Assembly (NCBI GenBank): GCA_016786885.1
Contig: JAEUVO010000086.1
Span: 26,278-90,277 of the forward strand
Direction of reading: 5' to 3'
Origin: Chitinophagaceae bacterium
GTDB taxonomy: Bacteria; Bacteroidota; Bacteroidia; Chitinophagales; Chitinophagaceae
DNA: 64,000 bases
Shown here: one piece after another, positions 1 to 9,884 of the stretch
How positions within the stretch are numbered: the stretch's first letter is position 1
Layout of the letters: each line of letters opens with the position of its first letter
The notes under the pieces: model-generated
What the model was told of the DNA's origin: nothing
What the model saw: the letters and a program-made list of their open reading frames with translations, nothing else
Database searches by the model: none
Translations under genes and position numbers: made by a program

Positions 1-24
1 TTGGTTTTAATTTCAATTAAAAAA

Positions 25-627
25 ATGTCAACCCGTAATCTTGGCCGTTCTGAATTTGGCGATCCCAAAAACACCGGCGACCTGATGCCATTAGAAGATG
101 CTCATGCATTATTAAATGAATGGGTGCCAAATGAACGACTCCGGCTGCATATGAAACAGGTTGCCGCCAATATGAAAGCATGGGCCATAGAAAAAGAAGG
201 TGCAGATGAATTAAAAGCATCAAAATGGGAATTGGCGGGTCTGCTGCATGATGCTGACTGGGAAAAATACCCGGATGATCATTGCCGTATTATAGTAGAA
301 GAACTGGAAAGAAGAAATATAGACCCGGAAGTAATTCACTGTATTGCCTCCCATGGTCCTTCCGTTTTCGGAGTTGAGCCAGTTAGTAAAATGGATAAAA
401 TGATCTATGCCATTGATGAATTATCAGGCTTCATTCATGCTGCTGCTTTGATAAGGCCAACTTTGTATGAAGGATTGGAAGTAAAGAGTGTACTGAAGAG
501 ATTAAAAAGCCCTGCTTTTGCAGCACAGGTTAGCCGTGAAGATATTAATGATGCCATTTCAAGGATTGACACAACATTGGAAGAACTGATACAGTTTATT
601 ATTGATCACCAGAAAAATATAAGCTGA
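25..627 (+). CDS. HD-domain metal-dependent phosphohydrolase-like protein
   Basis: A small cytoplasmic protein of the HD superfamily, whose members hydrolyse phosphate esters of nucleotides or nucleic acids at a metal centre. The metal-binding HD pair is visible in LLHDADWE (about residues 73-80). It is preceded by a histidine in RLHMKQVAANM and followed by IASHG and a YAIDELSGFI helix, a layout common in stand-alone HD proteins annotated as hydrolases. The reading frame is open to the left window edge, so the start is uncertain. I use the ATG at 25, but the ATG at 85 (MPLEDAHALL) would match the usual start of this family better. It ends convergently with the symporter at 679. Substrate unknown. 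Confidence 0.75.
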   Translation: MSTRNLGRSEFGDPKNTGDLMPLEDAHALLNEWVPNERLRLHMKQVAANMKAWAIEKEGADELKASKWELAGLLHDADWEKYPDDHCRIIVEELERRNIDPEVIHCIASHGPSVFGVEPVSKMDKMIYAIDELSGFIHAAALIRPTLYEGLEVKSVLKRLKSPAFAAQVSREDINDAISRIDTTLEELIQFIIDHQKNIS

Positions 628-678
628 TCAAAATAATGCAGAAGCACTATTCCAACCAGCTTAACAAGAAGCTATCTT

Positions 679-2373
679 TTAATAAAATGCTGTATACAAC
701 GCAATCAGCAGCCCAATGATAATCAGCGAGCCAATGGCAAAAGAAGTAGATGTCTTAAACATTTTTGTATCTACTTCCAACCCATTGGGAACAATACCCT
801 TTGCATTTTCATAAAGACTGATCGCTATCATACCTGCCACACTCAGGAAAAATACAATTGCCATCCTGTCAAGAAATGGTATTTCAAATACACCTTCTTT
901 ATTCATTACAGCAAATCCTATTGCATTTAGTGATTCCAGGTTTATCATACCGGGCAAAAACTTAAGCAATACAGAAAAAACAAACCCGCCGATAATGGCA
1001 AACAATGCAGCATTAGAAGTCGTTTTCTTCCAGAAGAATCCAAGAAGGAACATGGCAAAAATGCCCGGTGAGACAAATCCTGTATATTCCTGTATATATT
1101 GAAAACCCTGCTTACCTTCTCCCATCAAGGCATCACCTAATGCCAATGTGAGTATAATACCAATTATGGTTGAGATGATAATTGAAACCTTACCTACATT
1201 TACCAATTTTCTTTCACTTGCTTCCTTCTCAAAGGTTTTTTTATAGATATCTAATGTAAAAATGGTTCCTATACTATTCACTTTTGCGGCCAATGATGAG
1301 ATGACAGTTGCAGCAAATGCCGCTACGGTCACACCTTTAATACCATCGGGCAACAACTGTAGTAAGGTTGGATATGTCTTGTTATTATCCGCTACCAATA
1401 CTCCATCTTTTGTTATATCAATCAGTGAGCGGTCAATCATGTTATGCTGATAGAGATAATAAATGGCGATGCCCGGCACTACAATAATAACAGGCATCAG
1501 CATTTTCAGGAAAGCTGCAAATAAAATACCTTTCCTGGCAACGGGCAGACTGGCGCCCAAAGCTCTTTGAGTAATATATTGGTTGCATCCCCAATAGTTC
1601 AGGTTGGCGATCCACATGCCACCAATCAATACGCTTAATCCGGGCAAGTCAATATAATTAGGATTGCTTTTGTCAAATATCATATGAAAATGCTGGGGCA
1701 CTTCTTTTCTTAATATCGAAAATCCTTTTAGTATGCCTGCGTCTCCTGAGATCATATTCAAAGCAATATATAAACCAAGTATACCGCTGAACACAAGGAA
1801 GAATACCTGTATGGCTGATGTATAGCCAACTACTTTCATCCCTCCTAATGCAATGATAACCGAGAAAAAAGCCAGTAATAAAACACACATTGTAAAATCC
1901 CAGCCGGTTATACCGGCAATTGCCACGCCTCCGAGGTAAAGAATAGAAAGAAGATTAACGACGATATATAATAGCAACCAGAATACTGCCATGATCATCG
2001 CCACCCTTGAATTATACCGCTGATGAAGAAACTGCGGCATCGTGTATATTTTATTCTTCAGGTACACTGGCATAAAGAACACTGCAACAATTATTAGTGT
2101 CAGTGCCGCCATCCATTCGTAAGATGAAATTGCCAGGCCAAGATAAAAACCTGAACCACTCATCCCAGTCATCTGCTCTGCAGAAATATTCGAGGCAATT
2201 AATGAGGCCCCGATTGCCCACCAGGTCAATTGCCCTTCTGCGAGGAAAAAATCCTTTGAAGCAGCCACTTCTTTATTTCGCTTCTTTACATAAATCCACC
2301 ATCCGTATAGGCCTACCAGAACAAAGTAGGCAGCTAATACAATATAATCACTGGTTTGAAGCAAATTTTTCAT
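679..2373 (-). CDS. sodium:solute symporter (SGLT-type sugar transporter)
   Basis: A 564-residue inner-membrane protein of the SSS family, predicted to bring a monosaccharide into the cell with sodium. It has about 14 hydrophobic segments, the N-terminal SDYIVLAAYFVLVGLYGWW helix, and the SNISAEQMTGMSGSGF stretch (about residues 60-75) typical of SGLT-like galactose/glucose symporters. It is the last gene of the galactan locus, 3 bp downstream of galK, so galactose released in the periplasm is the obvious substrate. That specificity is inferred from position only; related symporters carry glucose, myo-inositol or sialic acid. The gene appears complete, with the start ATG directly abutting the galK stop. 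Confidence 0.88.
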   Translation of the reverse strand: MKNLLQTSDYIVLAAYFVLVGLYGWWIYVKKRNKEVAASKDFFLAEGQLTWWAIGASLIASNISAEQMTGMSGSGFYLGLAISSYEWMAALTLIIVAVFFMPVYLKNKIYTMPQFLHQRYNSRVAMIMAVFWLLLYIVVNLLSILYLGGVAIAGITGWDFTMCVLLLAFFSVIIALGGMKVVGYTSAIQVFFLVFSGILGLYIALNMISGDAGILKGFSILRKEVPQHFHMIFDKSNPNYIDLPGLSVLIGGMWIANLNYWGCNQYITQRALGASLPVARKGILFAAFLKMLMPVIIVVPGIAIYYLYQHNMIDRSLIDITKDGVLVADNNKTYPTLLQLLPDGIKGVTVAAFAATVISSLAAKVNSIGTIFTLDIYKKTFEKEASERKLVNVGKVSIIISTIIGIILTLALGDALMGEGKQGFQYIQEYTGFVSPGIFAMFLLGFFWKKTTSNAALFAIIGGFVFSVLLKFLPGMINLESLNAIGFAVMNKEGVFEIPFLDRMAIVFFLSVAGMIAISLYENAKGIVPNGLEVDTKMFKTSTSFAIGSLIIIGLLIALYTAFY

Positions 2374-2376
2374 GTT

Positions 2377-3528
2377 CTATGATTTAATTATTGTGGTTCC
2401 GTCTTCTATACTTACTAAATAATATTTCAGTTCCCTGCCCATGTTTTGGGCATATGCCTCAGTAAGTTTGCTCACCAAACCTTCCACGGCATCTTTCTGA
2501 ATAATATTGATGGTGCACCCCCCAAATCCGCCACCCATCATCCTGGCACCAATTACATCCGGGTTATTCTTTACATAAGAAACAAGATAATCCAATTCTT
2601 TACAGCTTACTTCATATTCCTTACTCAATCCTTCATGAGTAGCAAACATTTTTTTACCAAAGGCTTCCACATTTCCATTCAGGAGATCGGTGCAACCTTC
2701 CTGTAAGCGTATATTTTCTTCTACCACAAATTTGCAACGCCTGTGAGCTGTTTCGAACTCACCAATACATTCATTCACCATTTCTACAGTGGCGTCCCGT
2801 AAACTATGTACGGAAGGATAGTTTTGCCCGATCAGCATCACTCCTTCCTCACACTGCGATCTGCGAATATTATATTCTGATGAAGCAAGAGTATGTTTCA
2901 CCATAGTATCAAAAAGCACAATTTCATATTCACCAAGCTCCAGCGGGAAATACTCGTATTCCAGCGAACGACAATCCAACCGGATTACATGATCTTTTTT
3001 ACCAAACAAGCTGGCAAACTGGTCCATAATGCCGCATTTCACACCTGCATATTTATGTTCTGCGGCCTGCGCAATCAAGGCAAGTTCTTTTCTTGAAAAC
3101 CCTGACTGCAACAATTCATTTAATGCAAACGCTACTGCACATTCAATTGCTGCAGATGAGGAAAGGCCAGCGCCTAGCGGCACATTACCATATATACCGA
3201 GCTTAAATCCAGGAACAGTTTGTCCTTTCTGAAGAAATTGGTCAACTACTCCCAATATATATGTAGACCAATGACCAAAAACAGGTTTAATATCTGCCAA
3301 TTCTACTTCAGCCGACTCGTTGAAATCAATAGAATGTAAATACAGCTTTGCTCCTTCAATTTTTTCAATTGTAACATATACCGCTTTATCAATTGCTGCA
3401 GGTAATACAAAGCCTTCATTGTAGTCTGTATGCTCGCCTATCAGGTTGATACGTCCGGGTGACCGTACCACAATAGTATTATCCGTCACAAATTCTTGAA
3501 GCTGACCCGGAATTTTATATTCTCCCAC
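2377..3528 (-). CDS. galK: galactokinase
   Basis: Phosphorylates alpha-D-galactose with ATP to galactose-1-phosphate, the entry step of the Leloir pathway, in the cytoplasm. The 383-residue length is normal for GalK. It shows the galactokinase signature GRINLIGEHTDY (residues 25-36), the GHMP-kinase ATP-binding loop GAGLSSSAAIE (about 119-129), the catalytic-base region CGIMDQFASLFG, and the C-terminal GGGFGGCTI motif. It lies between the GH2-GH53 enzyme and the sugar symporter with gaps of 10 and 3 bp, so it is co-transcribed with galactan breakdown. No galT or galE is seen in this window, so the rest of the Leloir pathway must lie elsewhere. Confidence 0.96.
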   Translation of the reverse strand: MGEYKIPGQLQEFVTDNTIVVRSPGRINLIGEHTDYNEGFVLPAAIDKAVYVTIEKIEGAKLYLHSIDFNESAEVELADIKPVFGHWSTYILGVVDQFLQKGQTVPGFKLGIYGNVPLGAGLSSSAAIECAVAFALNELLQSGFSRKELALIAQAAEHKYAGVKCGIMDQFASLFGKKDHVIRLDCRSLEYEYFPLELGEYEIVLFDTMVKHTLASSEYNIRRSQCEEGVMLIGQNYPSVHSLRDATVEMVNECIGEFETAHRRCKFVVEENIRLQEGCTDLLNGNVEAFGKKMFATHEGLSKEYEVSCKELDYLVSYVKNNPDVIGARMMGGGFGGCTINIIQKDAVEGLVSKLTEAYAQNMGRELKYYLVSIEDGTTIIKS

Positions 3529-3538
3529 TTTTTCAGTT

Positions 3539-6500
3539 TTAGTTTTTCAGGTACTTATTATTTATCTCATCATACAATTTCAGCAAGTCATTCGTCTTGC
3601 CTTTGTCATCAAAGAATTTTTCCCAGGTGCTCAGCGGTTCCCAAATACAGGTACCCTTGCCCTTTCCGCCTGCTACTTCAAAAGCAATCTTGTTCACTTC
3701 TTCTTTTCGGTGAGAATACTCGACAACAATCACATCCCGGTTATATCTTCTTGCAAGGTCATCCAGGTTTGATTCCAGGTCTTCTAATGTGCCATGCCAT
3801 TTAGGGTAATACGATTCACCTATTACATCAAAAAGCACTCCTCTCGAAATCATATTATCAATAAAGAAAACAGATTCGTCATTTTGACCACCGAGTGCTA
3901 CATGCAGCATCATGATAATTGCGGGGTCAACAGATTTAACAGCAGCTGTACCGGCATTGATTAGCTGAGCTAATCCATCAAAGTTGCTTACGTTCCCTTC
4001 CGGCCAGATGATACCGTGATTTATTTCGTTACCTACCTGCACCATGTCTGGTGTAGTACCCTGGTCTTTGAGTTGCTGCATCACATCTTTGGTATAATCA
4101 TAAACAGCTTTCTTCAACTCTTCAAAAGATAACTTTCTCCATGCTGCTGGTTTATATTGTTTTCCGGGATCAGCCCAATAATCACTATAATGAAAATCGA
4201 GCAATATTTTCATTCCGGCAGCTTTAACTCTCTTTGCCATTTTTTTAGTATTCTCCAGGTCACAGAAACCTTTACCAGGTGAGTAACCACTATCTCTTGC
4301 CGGATCATTAAAAATGCGAAGCCGGACATAATTGAAACCATGATCCTTTAAAATTTGAATGGCATCTTTCTCCACACCATTATCAGAAAATTTCATTCCC
4401 TTTGCTTCGAGTTCCGGTAAGAAAGAAATATCTGCTCCCAGCATTTTCCCCACTTCTCGTCTTTTAGCCTGTTCATCAGTCAATTTGTATTTATTATCAA
4501 TATTAATTGATGTAACACTTTCAGGTGAGATCGTTTGTATATCTGTACCGCCGGACCAAAGTCCTGTTGCTTTTGCATCAAACTTTATCATTCCCGGCTG
4601 CATTCCTGACTGTATAATAACCTGGCATTTACCATTGAACAGTGTCCTCTGCCATACCCCATCTGCACATTTATCCGGTTCATGACTACTTGGATCGCCA
4701 TTACCTGTGCCAATTATCTTACCCGAGCCGTCGATACTAAACTTAATGAGGTTATCTGCATCAGGTACTTCTCTTCCTTCCCTGTCAAGCACTGTTATAT
4801 TTAAAACGGTCGCATCTTTCCCATCTGCAAGTATCGTTGTTTTGTAAGGTGTAACAACTACTTCAAAAGGCAGTCCTGTTGTTTCTACTTTCCTAGTTAA
4901 CCTCTTTCCTTTTTTGTAAGCAACAGCTTCTAATTTGCCCGGTTCATAATTTACTGCCCACTTAAGATGACTGTTGCGGGGCATATCCTTCTTACCCAGG
5001 CTCTTTCCATTCAGAAATAATTCAACATTATCTGCATTACTATTTACCCATACATCAATAAGGTCGCCTTTTGGTTTATTCCACCCCGGTGCTTTATCTC
5101 TGAAATTCCAATGAGGAGAGATATGCAATACATCTTTATCTGTCCACCAGCTTTTGTAGTAATAATAAATATTCTTAGGAAACCCGCACATGTCCATAAT
5201 CCCAAAATGTGAATTAATATTGGGCCATTGGTAAGGGGTTGGCTCCCCTCTGTAATCCATACCAGTCCATACAAATCCACCTAACCAATAGTCATTTGTT
5301 GCAGCCAACGTCCACCAATCTTCTGCTTTGCTTGCCCACCAGGGTGCAGTTATGTCCTGGTCAGGTACATACCCTTTCACAGTATCTTTTTCATATACCC
5401 CCCGGGTAGTAACCGTACTTCCCATTTCTGTACCGATAATTGGCTGACCGGGATGGTCACGATGATAGTCTGCTACAGCAAATTGACGATAATTAAAAGA
5501 ACGAACAGGGATTACTTCATTAATACCGCTATATACATTTGGAAGATCAGCAGCATAAGTACAGGTTCTTGTCGGATCTAATTCATTTTGTTTTGCTATA
5601 AATGTCTGGACAATTCTTTTGCCAATGCTGGTCGTATGTATCCAGCCTTCTTCATTACCGATAGACCACATAAATACAGATGGTCTGTTGCGGTCTCTTC
5701 TTATGAGTCGTTCGAACTGATCCATGTACTCAGGGCTGCTGTTCAGCAATCTTTGCTCATCCATTACCAGCATTCCTAAGCTATCACATGCATCTAATAA
5801 CTCTGGGGTAGGTGCATGATGGCTGGTGCGATAGGCATTCACCCCCATTCGTTTCAATAAACTAATACGATAGTACTGCAGATAATCAGGTAATGCACTG
5901 CCCACACCGGCATGATCCTGGTGGTTATTAACTCCTTTTAATTTTACATGTTGCCCATTCAGGAAAACACCATTAGACTTTATTTCAATATTACGAAGTC
6001 CATAACGGGTTATTTTTCTATCCACAAGCTTTCCCTTTGCTTTAATCTCGACGATCACTCTGTACAAATAAGGATCATCCAGCGTCCACTCCCTGAAATT
6101 AACCAATGAAATATTGTTTACAGCTATTGCCTGTTTATTAACAGGCATTGAAAGCTTCTGCTCTTTTGACACAGCTATTACTTTCCCGTTCCTGTCCGTT
6201 AAATAAGCTGATACAATACAATCTGATGTTGATGGCGATTGATTTTTTACAACTGTTTCCACATTTACAACAGCCTTATTACTGACAATAGCCGAATAAA
6301 CAAATACACCATCTGTTTCAATATGAATATTATCATACTTATTCAGCCACACATGCCGGTAGATGCCTGCTCCTTCATAAAACCATCCTTCATACTGTGT
6401 AGCATCTGCTCTTACCACTAATACATTATCTTTTTCAAAATTTATGTAATCAGTAACATCATAAGCCACACCCACATAACCACTCTTATTGTTTCCCAGG

Positions 6501-6949
6501 TAAAATCCATTAAGCCAGATATTCGCATCCCGAAATATACCATCGAATTGAATTTGAAAACGCTGACCAGAATCTGCTTTAGCTACAGTAAAGTGTTTTC
6601 TGTACCAGCCGATGCTTGTTTCAGGAAACAGGCCCCCTACTGGTTTATACCCATGGGCCATTACATCAAAATTATCTTTGTTAACAAAGGGCAGTTCTAC
6701 TGCCCAGTCGTGCGGCAAATTCAATTGCCGCCACTTGCTGTCATCAAATTTTGGATCTATGGCTGTTTTGGCAGCCCCACCTGATTTTGAGAAAATAGTA
6801 GCGATGGTATAATTAAAATCTTTTTCTGCATTAGCCGCATGGCCAAAATGAAATTTCCAGTCAGTATCAAAATTGAGCTGCTGTCTTTGAGCTGAAATAT
6901 TGATTGCCAGACAAACTACTACTGAAAAGAAAAAACCTGTCTTTTTCAT
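3539..6949 (-). CDS. GH2-GH53 fusion: beta-galactosidase plus endo-beta-1,4-galactanase
   Basis: A 1136-residue exported enzyme (signal peptide, cleavage near ISA-QRQQ). Residues about 20-800 form a GH2 beta-galactosidase: N-terminal sugar-binding and Ig-like domains, a TIM barrel with acid/base E433 (SIGNEEGW) and nucleophile E508 (IIGTEMGS), then Ig-like C-terminal modules with an ILADGKDATVLNI start. Residues about 825-1136 form a complete GH53 galactanase starting MLGADISFLPELEAKG, with acid/base E975 (QVGNEINHG) and nucleophile E1077 (VIVVEYSHR). Both catalytic pairs are intact, so one chain should cut galactan internally and trim the products to galactose. The GH53 half resembles the separate GH53 gene next door. 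I infer a periplasmic site, because the signal peptide lacks a lipobox. Confidence 0.93.
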   Translation of the reverse strand: MKKTGFFFSVVVCLAINISAQRQQLNFDTDWKFHFGHAANAEKDFNYTIATIFSKSGGAAKTAIDPKFDDSKWRQLNLPHDWAVELPFVNKDNFDVMAHGYKPVGGLFPETSIGWYRKHFTVAKADSGQRFQIQFDGIFRDANIWLNGFYLGNNKSGYVGVAYDVTDYINFEKDNVLVVRADATQYEGWFYEGAGIYRHVWLNKYDNIHIETDGVFVYSAIVSNKAVVNVETVVKNQSPSTSDCIVSAYLTDRNGKVIAVSKEQKLSMPVNKQAIAVNNISLVNFREWTLDDPYLYRVIVEIKAKGKLVDRKITRYGLRNIEIKSNGVFLNGQHVKLKGVNNHQDHAGVGSALPDYLQYYRISLLKRMGVNAYRTSHHAPTPELLDACDSLGMLVMDEQRLLNSSPEYMDQFERLIRRDRNRPSVFMWSIGNEEGWIHTTSIGKRIVQTFIAKQNELDPTRTCTYAADLPNVYSGINEVIPVRSFNYRQFAVADYHRDHPGQPIIGTEMGSTVTTRGVYEKDTVKGYVPDQDITAPWWASKAEDWWTLAATNDYWLGGFVWTGMDYRGEPTPYQWPNINSHFGIMDMCGFPKNIYYYYKSWWTDKDVLHISPHWNFRDKAPGWNKPKGDLIDVWVNSNADNVELFLNGKSLGKKDMPRNSHLKWAVNYEPGKLEAVAYKKGKRLTRKVETTGLPFEVVVTPYKTTILADGKDATVLNITVLDREGREVPDADNLIKFSIDGSGKIIGTGNGDPSSHEPDKCADGVWQRTLFNGKCQVIIQSGMQPGMIKFDAKATGLWSGGTDIQTISPESVTSINIDNKYKLTDEQAKRREVGKMLGADISFLPELEAKGMKFSDNGVEKDAIQILKDHGFNYVRLRIFNDPARDSGYSPGKGFCDLENTKKMAKRVKAAGMKILLDFHYSDYWADPGKQYKPAAWRKLSFEELKKAVYDYTKDVMQQLKDQGTTPDMVQVGNEINHGIIWPEGNVSNFDGLAQLINAGTAAVKSVDPAIIMMLHVALGGQNDESVFFIDNMISRGVLFDVIGESYYPKWHGTLEDLESNLDDLARRYNRDVIVVEYSHRKEEVNKIAFEVAGGKGKGTCIWEPLSTWEKFFDDKGKTNDLLKLYDEINNKYLKN

Positions 6950-6983
6950 ACAGGAAAGTTAGTGAAGTATGCCAGTAAGAATA

Positions 6984-8033
6984 TCAGTTGAAAGCATTTA
7001 ACGCAATCGTTGGCTTACCGGAATTATCAAATGCCCCTTTGGTGTACCCCTGCCAGTTACCATAGCTTTGCGGTTCCCAATAAAATACACCAAGGCCTTT
7101 ATTACCAGCTACAGATTTTACTTTGGTAATAAGATCACTGATAAAAGACTGGCAGGCTGAAGCCTGGTCCCAGCTCATTCCTACTTCTACAATCATAACA
7201 GGTTTATTATACCTGGCCACCATATCATTCATATTAACGAGGCATTGTTCATTTCGTATCTGCCAGTCACCTGGCTCCGGGTATAAAGACATACCAATAA
7301 TATCCCAGCTTACTCCATTGTTCTTTAAGCCATCAAAAATCCAGCGATAAAGACTATTGTCAAATCCATTGGATAAATGAATGATCACTTTAATTGAACT
7401 GTCAACTGCTTTAACTGCATTGTATCCCTGTTTCACGAGGGCTGAGAAATTGGCCATATTGAGAGAAGCTTTTCCCGTAGGCCAGAGCATACCATCATTC
7501 GTTTCATTGCCCACCTGTACCCATTCCGGGGTTACTCCACCCGCCTTGAGAGCTGTCAATACATTGAAAGTATGATTATAAACAGATGTCTGCAAAGCAG
7601 TAAAATCTTGTGCTGCCCACGAAGCTGGTTTTGTCTGTTGCCCAGGATCGGCCCAGGAATCACTGTAATGAAAGTCGATCATAATCCTCATACCAAGGTT
7701 TTTTGCCCTGATTGCCTTTGCTACCACATCAGCTGTATTATTCCATCCTCCAGCAGGATCTACCCACACTCTTAACCGGATTGAGTTCATTCCGGTATTC
7801 TTTAATATCTGTATACAATCCTGTTCTGTTCCTGACGAGTTATAAAATTTCTTCCCTGCTGCTTCCATCTGGGTAAGCCAACCTACATCGGCACCCTTGG
7901 CAAACTGTACTGCCGGTGTTTCAGGCGGATCTTCCTGTTGTGTTTTCGAACCACAAGAAAAAGAAAGCAATAATAAAAAAGCAAGCTTTGTTGCGCCAGC
8001 ACCTAAATTGATCAGATATGAACTCTTCTTCAT
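6984..8033 (-). CDS. lipoprotein GH53 endo-beta-1,4-galactanase
   Basis: Hydrolyses beta-1,4-galactan, the side chain of pectic rhamnogalacturonan I. The 349-residue protein starts with a lipoprotein signal peptide (LLLLSFSC, lipid cysteine at 27), so it is probably anchored to the outer membrane, likely facing outwards with the Sus complex. The GH53 barrel begins KGADVGWLTQMEAAGKKF and carries acid/base E177 in WVQVGNETNDG and nucleophile E283 in VMIVEVGMSW. It is a full-length GH53 without accessory domains. It sits 34 bp upstream of the fusion enzyme and downstream of the 8046-8075 palindrome. A surface galactanase feeding oligosaccharides to SusCD, with the fusion enzyme finishing the work inside, is the natural reading. 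Confidence 0.94.
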   Translation of the reverse strand: MKKSSYLINLGAGATKLAFLLLLSFSCGSKTQQEDPPETPAVQFAKGADVGWLTQMEAAGKKFYNSSGTEQDCIQILKNTGMNSIRLRVWVDPAGGWNNTADVVAKAIRAKNLGMRIMIDFHYSDSWADPGQQTKPASWAAQDFTALQTSVYNHTFNVLTALKAGGVTPEWVQVGNETNDGMLWPTGKASLNMANFSALVKQGYNAVKAVDSSIKVIIHLSNGFDNSLYRWIFDGLKNNGVSWDIIGMSLYPEPGDWQIRNEQCLVNMNDMVARYNKPVMIVEVGMSWDQASACQSFISDLITKVKSVAGNKGLGVFYWEPQSYGNWQGYTKGAFDNSGKPTIALNAFN

Positions 8034-8045
8034 TACTATAAAGAT

Positions 8046-8075
8046 AAAACGTCGTCCTTTAAAGGACGACGTTTT
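8046..8075 (-). terminator. perfect 30-bp palindrome: intra-operon terminator or mRNA-stabilising stem
   Basis: The 15-base arms (AAAACGTCGTCCTTT and its exact complement) meet without spacer, giving a very stable hairpin in RNA. On the minus strand the 3' arm ends in TTTT followed by ATCTTTA, a weak U-tract. It lies between the stop of the SusE-like gene (8098) and the start of the GH53 gene (8033). It could terminate part of the transcripts so that binding proteins outnumber enzymes, or protect the 3' end of the upstream mRNA. A protein-binding site is also possible. Confidence 0.7.
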
Positions 8076-8097
8076 GTTATTATTTATGAAACCACAT

Positions 8098-9861
8098 CTA
8101 GTTAATAGTTACCGTTTGAGCATGTTCATTCAGTGTAATTGTGTAACTACCGGTAACAGTTGGTGTTTTAAAGTTATCACCTCCTTCCCATTTGATCTTT
8201 CTTGGAGTTCCGGTAGCCGTACTTCCTCCGCTGTTATCTTCATAATCGAAGGCGCCCCATGCATTACCTGCAAGGAATTTAATATCCTTACCGGCTATTA
8301 AAGTAAGGGTGAGTGTCCACACACCATTACCGTTGTAGGTCATTTGCGGGCTGGCACCCGGATCCCATGCATTTACTCCCTGGATACCATCACCAACGAC
8401 CCTCATTTCTGTAGCCGGAGACATTTCATACTTAATATTGTCTACATTTCTGCCATCCCACATTACCCTGTAGCGGCCTGCAGATGCTACATTGGGGAAA
8501 TTACCACCATTGATTTCCATTGTGCTTCCGCTACCACCCGCAGCTCCATAGCTTCTTGTATTGGCAACAGTAAGGTCGCCACTATTCCACTGGTTATTAT
8601 CAATCATTTTCCATCCGTCAACAGTGAAGTCTGTTAGCCCAACAAATAAATTTGTTGCTGCTGCTCCCAAAGCGTAATTAGGGAAAGAACTTGGGGGATC
8701 CCAACCGGCTCCTGTTCCACCTCCTACAAATCCCATCCGGCCTTCCCTGATATCATATTGTAATCCTGTTCTGTCAATTGAAATTCTGTAATATCCGGCT
8801 GTCGCAACGGTGAAGTTTGCACCACCAGATGATAATACACCACCGGTTCCGCCATAATTTACATCCCAGGAACGTCCTTGTGTAACTTTAAATTCTGCCC
8901 CAGCTGGCAAATAGATGTATATATAATACAACTTATTCAGTGCTCCAGCTCTCAGGTCACGAATGAGCTCAGGCGCTGTTCCCGGATCCCAGTTATTACC
9001 ATTACCTGTTGCAGCCTGATAACTACCGGGCAGATAGAAACGAAGGATTGGGACATAACTCTGAATAGTGACATTAACAACATTAGAATAAGAGACAGCA
9101 CCCTGAGCAGTAGTTGCTTTTATTCTGTACTCTACTTTTCCTGTATTGCCGCCAGGAATACCAGAGGTTAAGGCTGTCTCATTCATTTCGCCTTGTGTTA
9201 AGGCCTTTGTATAAAGGTTGGTGCCAACAGGTATTTCAAGTGGAGCTACAAAATTCTTTGTAGCTGAATCATACTGCAGCACATAATTGATATTTCCTGT
9301 ATAGCCATTGAACGCACCATTCCAGTTAAAAGTATTTGACAATTGTGTTGAGGTTGCCAATGCGCAGGTTACTGAAGTATTAACAGTAGTCAATACTGCC
9401 GGGTCGTTATATGGTGTTACCCTGACTTTTACAACATTAGAAAGATATCTTTCGTTGTTGTTTCCATAAGAAGAAGTAACTCTTACATCCAGATCATAAG
9501 GCACTCCCAGGGAGAATCCATAATTCAGCAATATCGCATTCAACTCCTTGCCGGTTAGGCTGGTAGTAAGAGTTCCTGTAACTATCTTGGTCGTTTCTTT
9601 AGCAAAATTTCTCCCTGTAGAATCTATCTCCAGAATAAATTTATATAAAGAAGTATCCTGCTTATACTCAGGGCTGGTCCATGAGAAATCAATAACAGCA
9701 GCAAGTGAATCTGCCGGAGTGGGAGCTAACGAAGCTTTAGAAGCCGTAAGTACAACTGCTTTGCCATTATCGTAATACGGAAGATCCGCTACTTTTTTAC
9801 AGGCCGTAACTATAAATACGGTCGTAACAGCCAGTGTAAGTATTTTAAAAATATTTTTCAT
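8098..9861 (-). CDS. SusE/SusF-like surface glycan-binding lipoprotein
   Basis: A 587-residue lipoprotein (lipid cysteine at 21 in IVTACKK), predicted to sit on the cell surface and hold galactan near the SusCD transporter. It has two N-terminal Ig-like SusE domains (about residues 35-150 and 155-265, each with an FxWxxP/FNWNG-type core and an LQYD or LEID strand). These are followed by three repeats of a SusF-like carbohydrate-binding module, each marked by a WDPG or WDPP turn (about residues 290, 390 and 500). No catalytic motif is present. The first eight codons are identical to those of the next gene upstream (9885-10712). It is the last gene before the palindrome that separates it from the galactanases. 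Confidence 0.85.
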   Translation of the reverse strand: MKNIFKILTLAVTTVFIVTACKKVADLPYYDNGKAVVLTASKASLAPTPADSLAAVIDFSWTSPEYKQDTSLYKFILEIDSTGRNFAKETTKIVTGTLTTSLTGKELNAILLNYGFSLGVPYDLDVRVTSSYGNNNERYLSNVVKVRVTPYNDPAVLTTVNTSVTCALATSTQLSNTFNWNGAFNGYTGNINYVLQYDSATKNFVAPLEIPVGTNLYTKALTQGEMNETALTSGIPGGNTGKVEYRIKATTAQGAVSYSNVVNVTIQSYVPILRFYLPGSYQAATGNGNNWDPGTAPELIRDLRAGALNKLYYIYIYLPAGAEFKVTQGRSWDVNYGGTGGVLSSGGANFTVATAGYYRISIDRTGLQYDIREGRMGFVGGGTGAGWDPPSSFPNYALGAAATNLFVGLTDFTVDGWKMIDNNQWNSGDLTVANTRSYGAAGGSGSTMEINGGNFPNVASAGRYRVMWDGRNVDNIKYEMSPATEMRVVGDGIQGVNAWDPGASPQMTYNGNGVWTLTLTLIAGKDIKFLAGNAWGAFDYEDNSGGSTATGTPRKIKWEGGDNFKTPTVTGSYTITLNEHAQTVTIN

Positions 9862-9884
9862 TGTATGTTTTTTAAAATCCGCAA

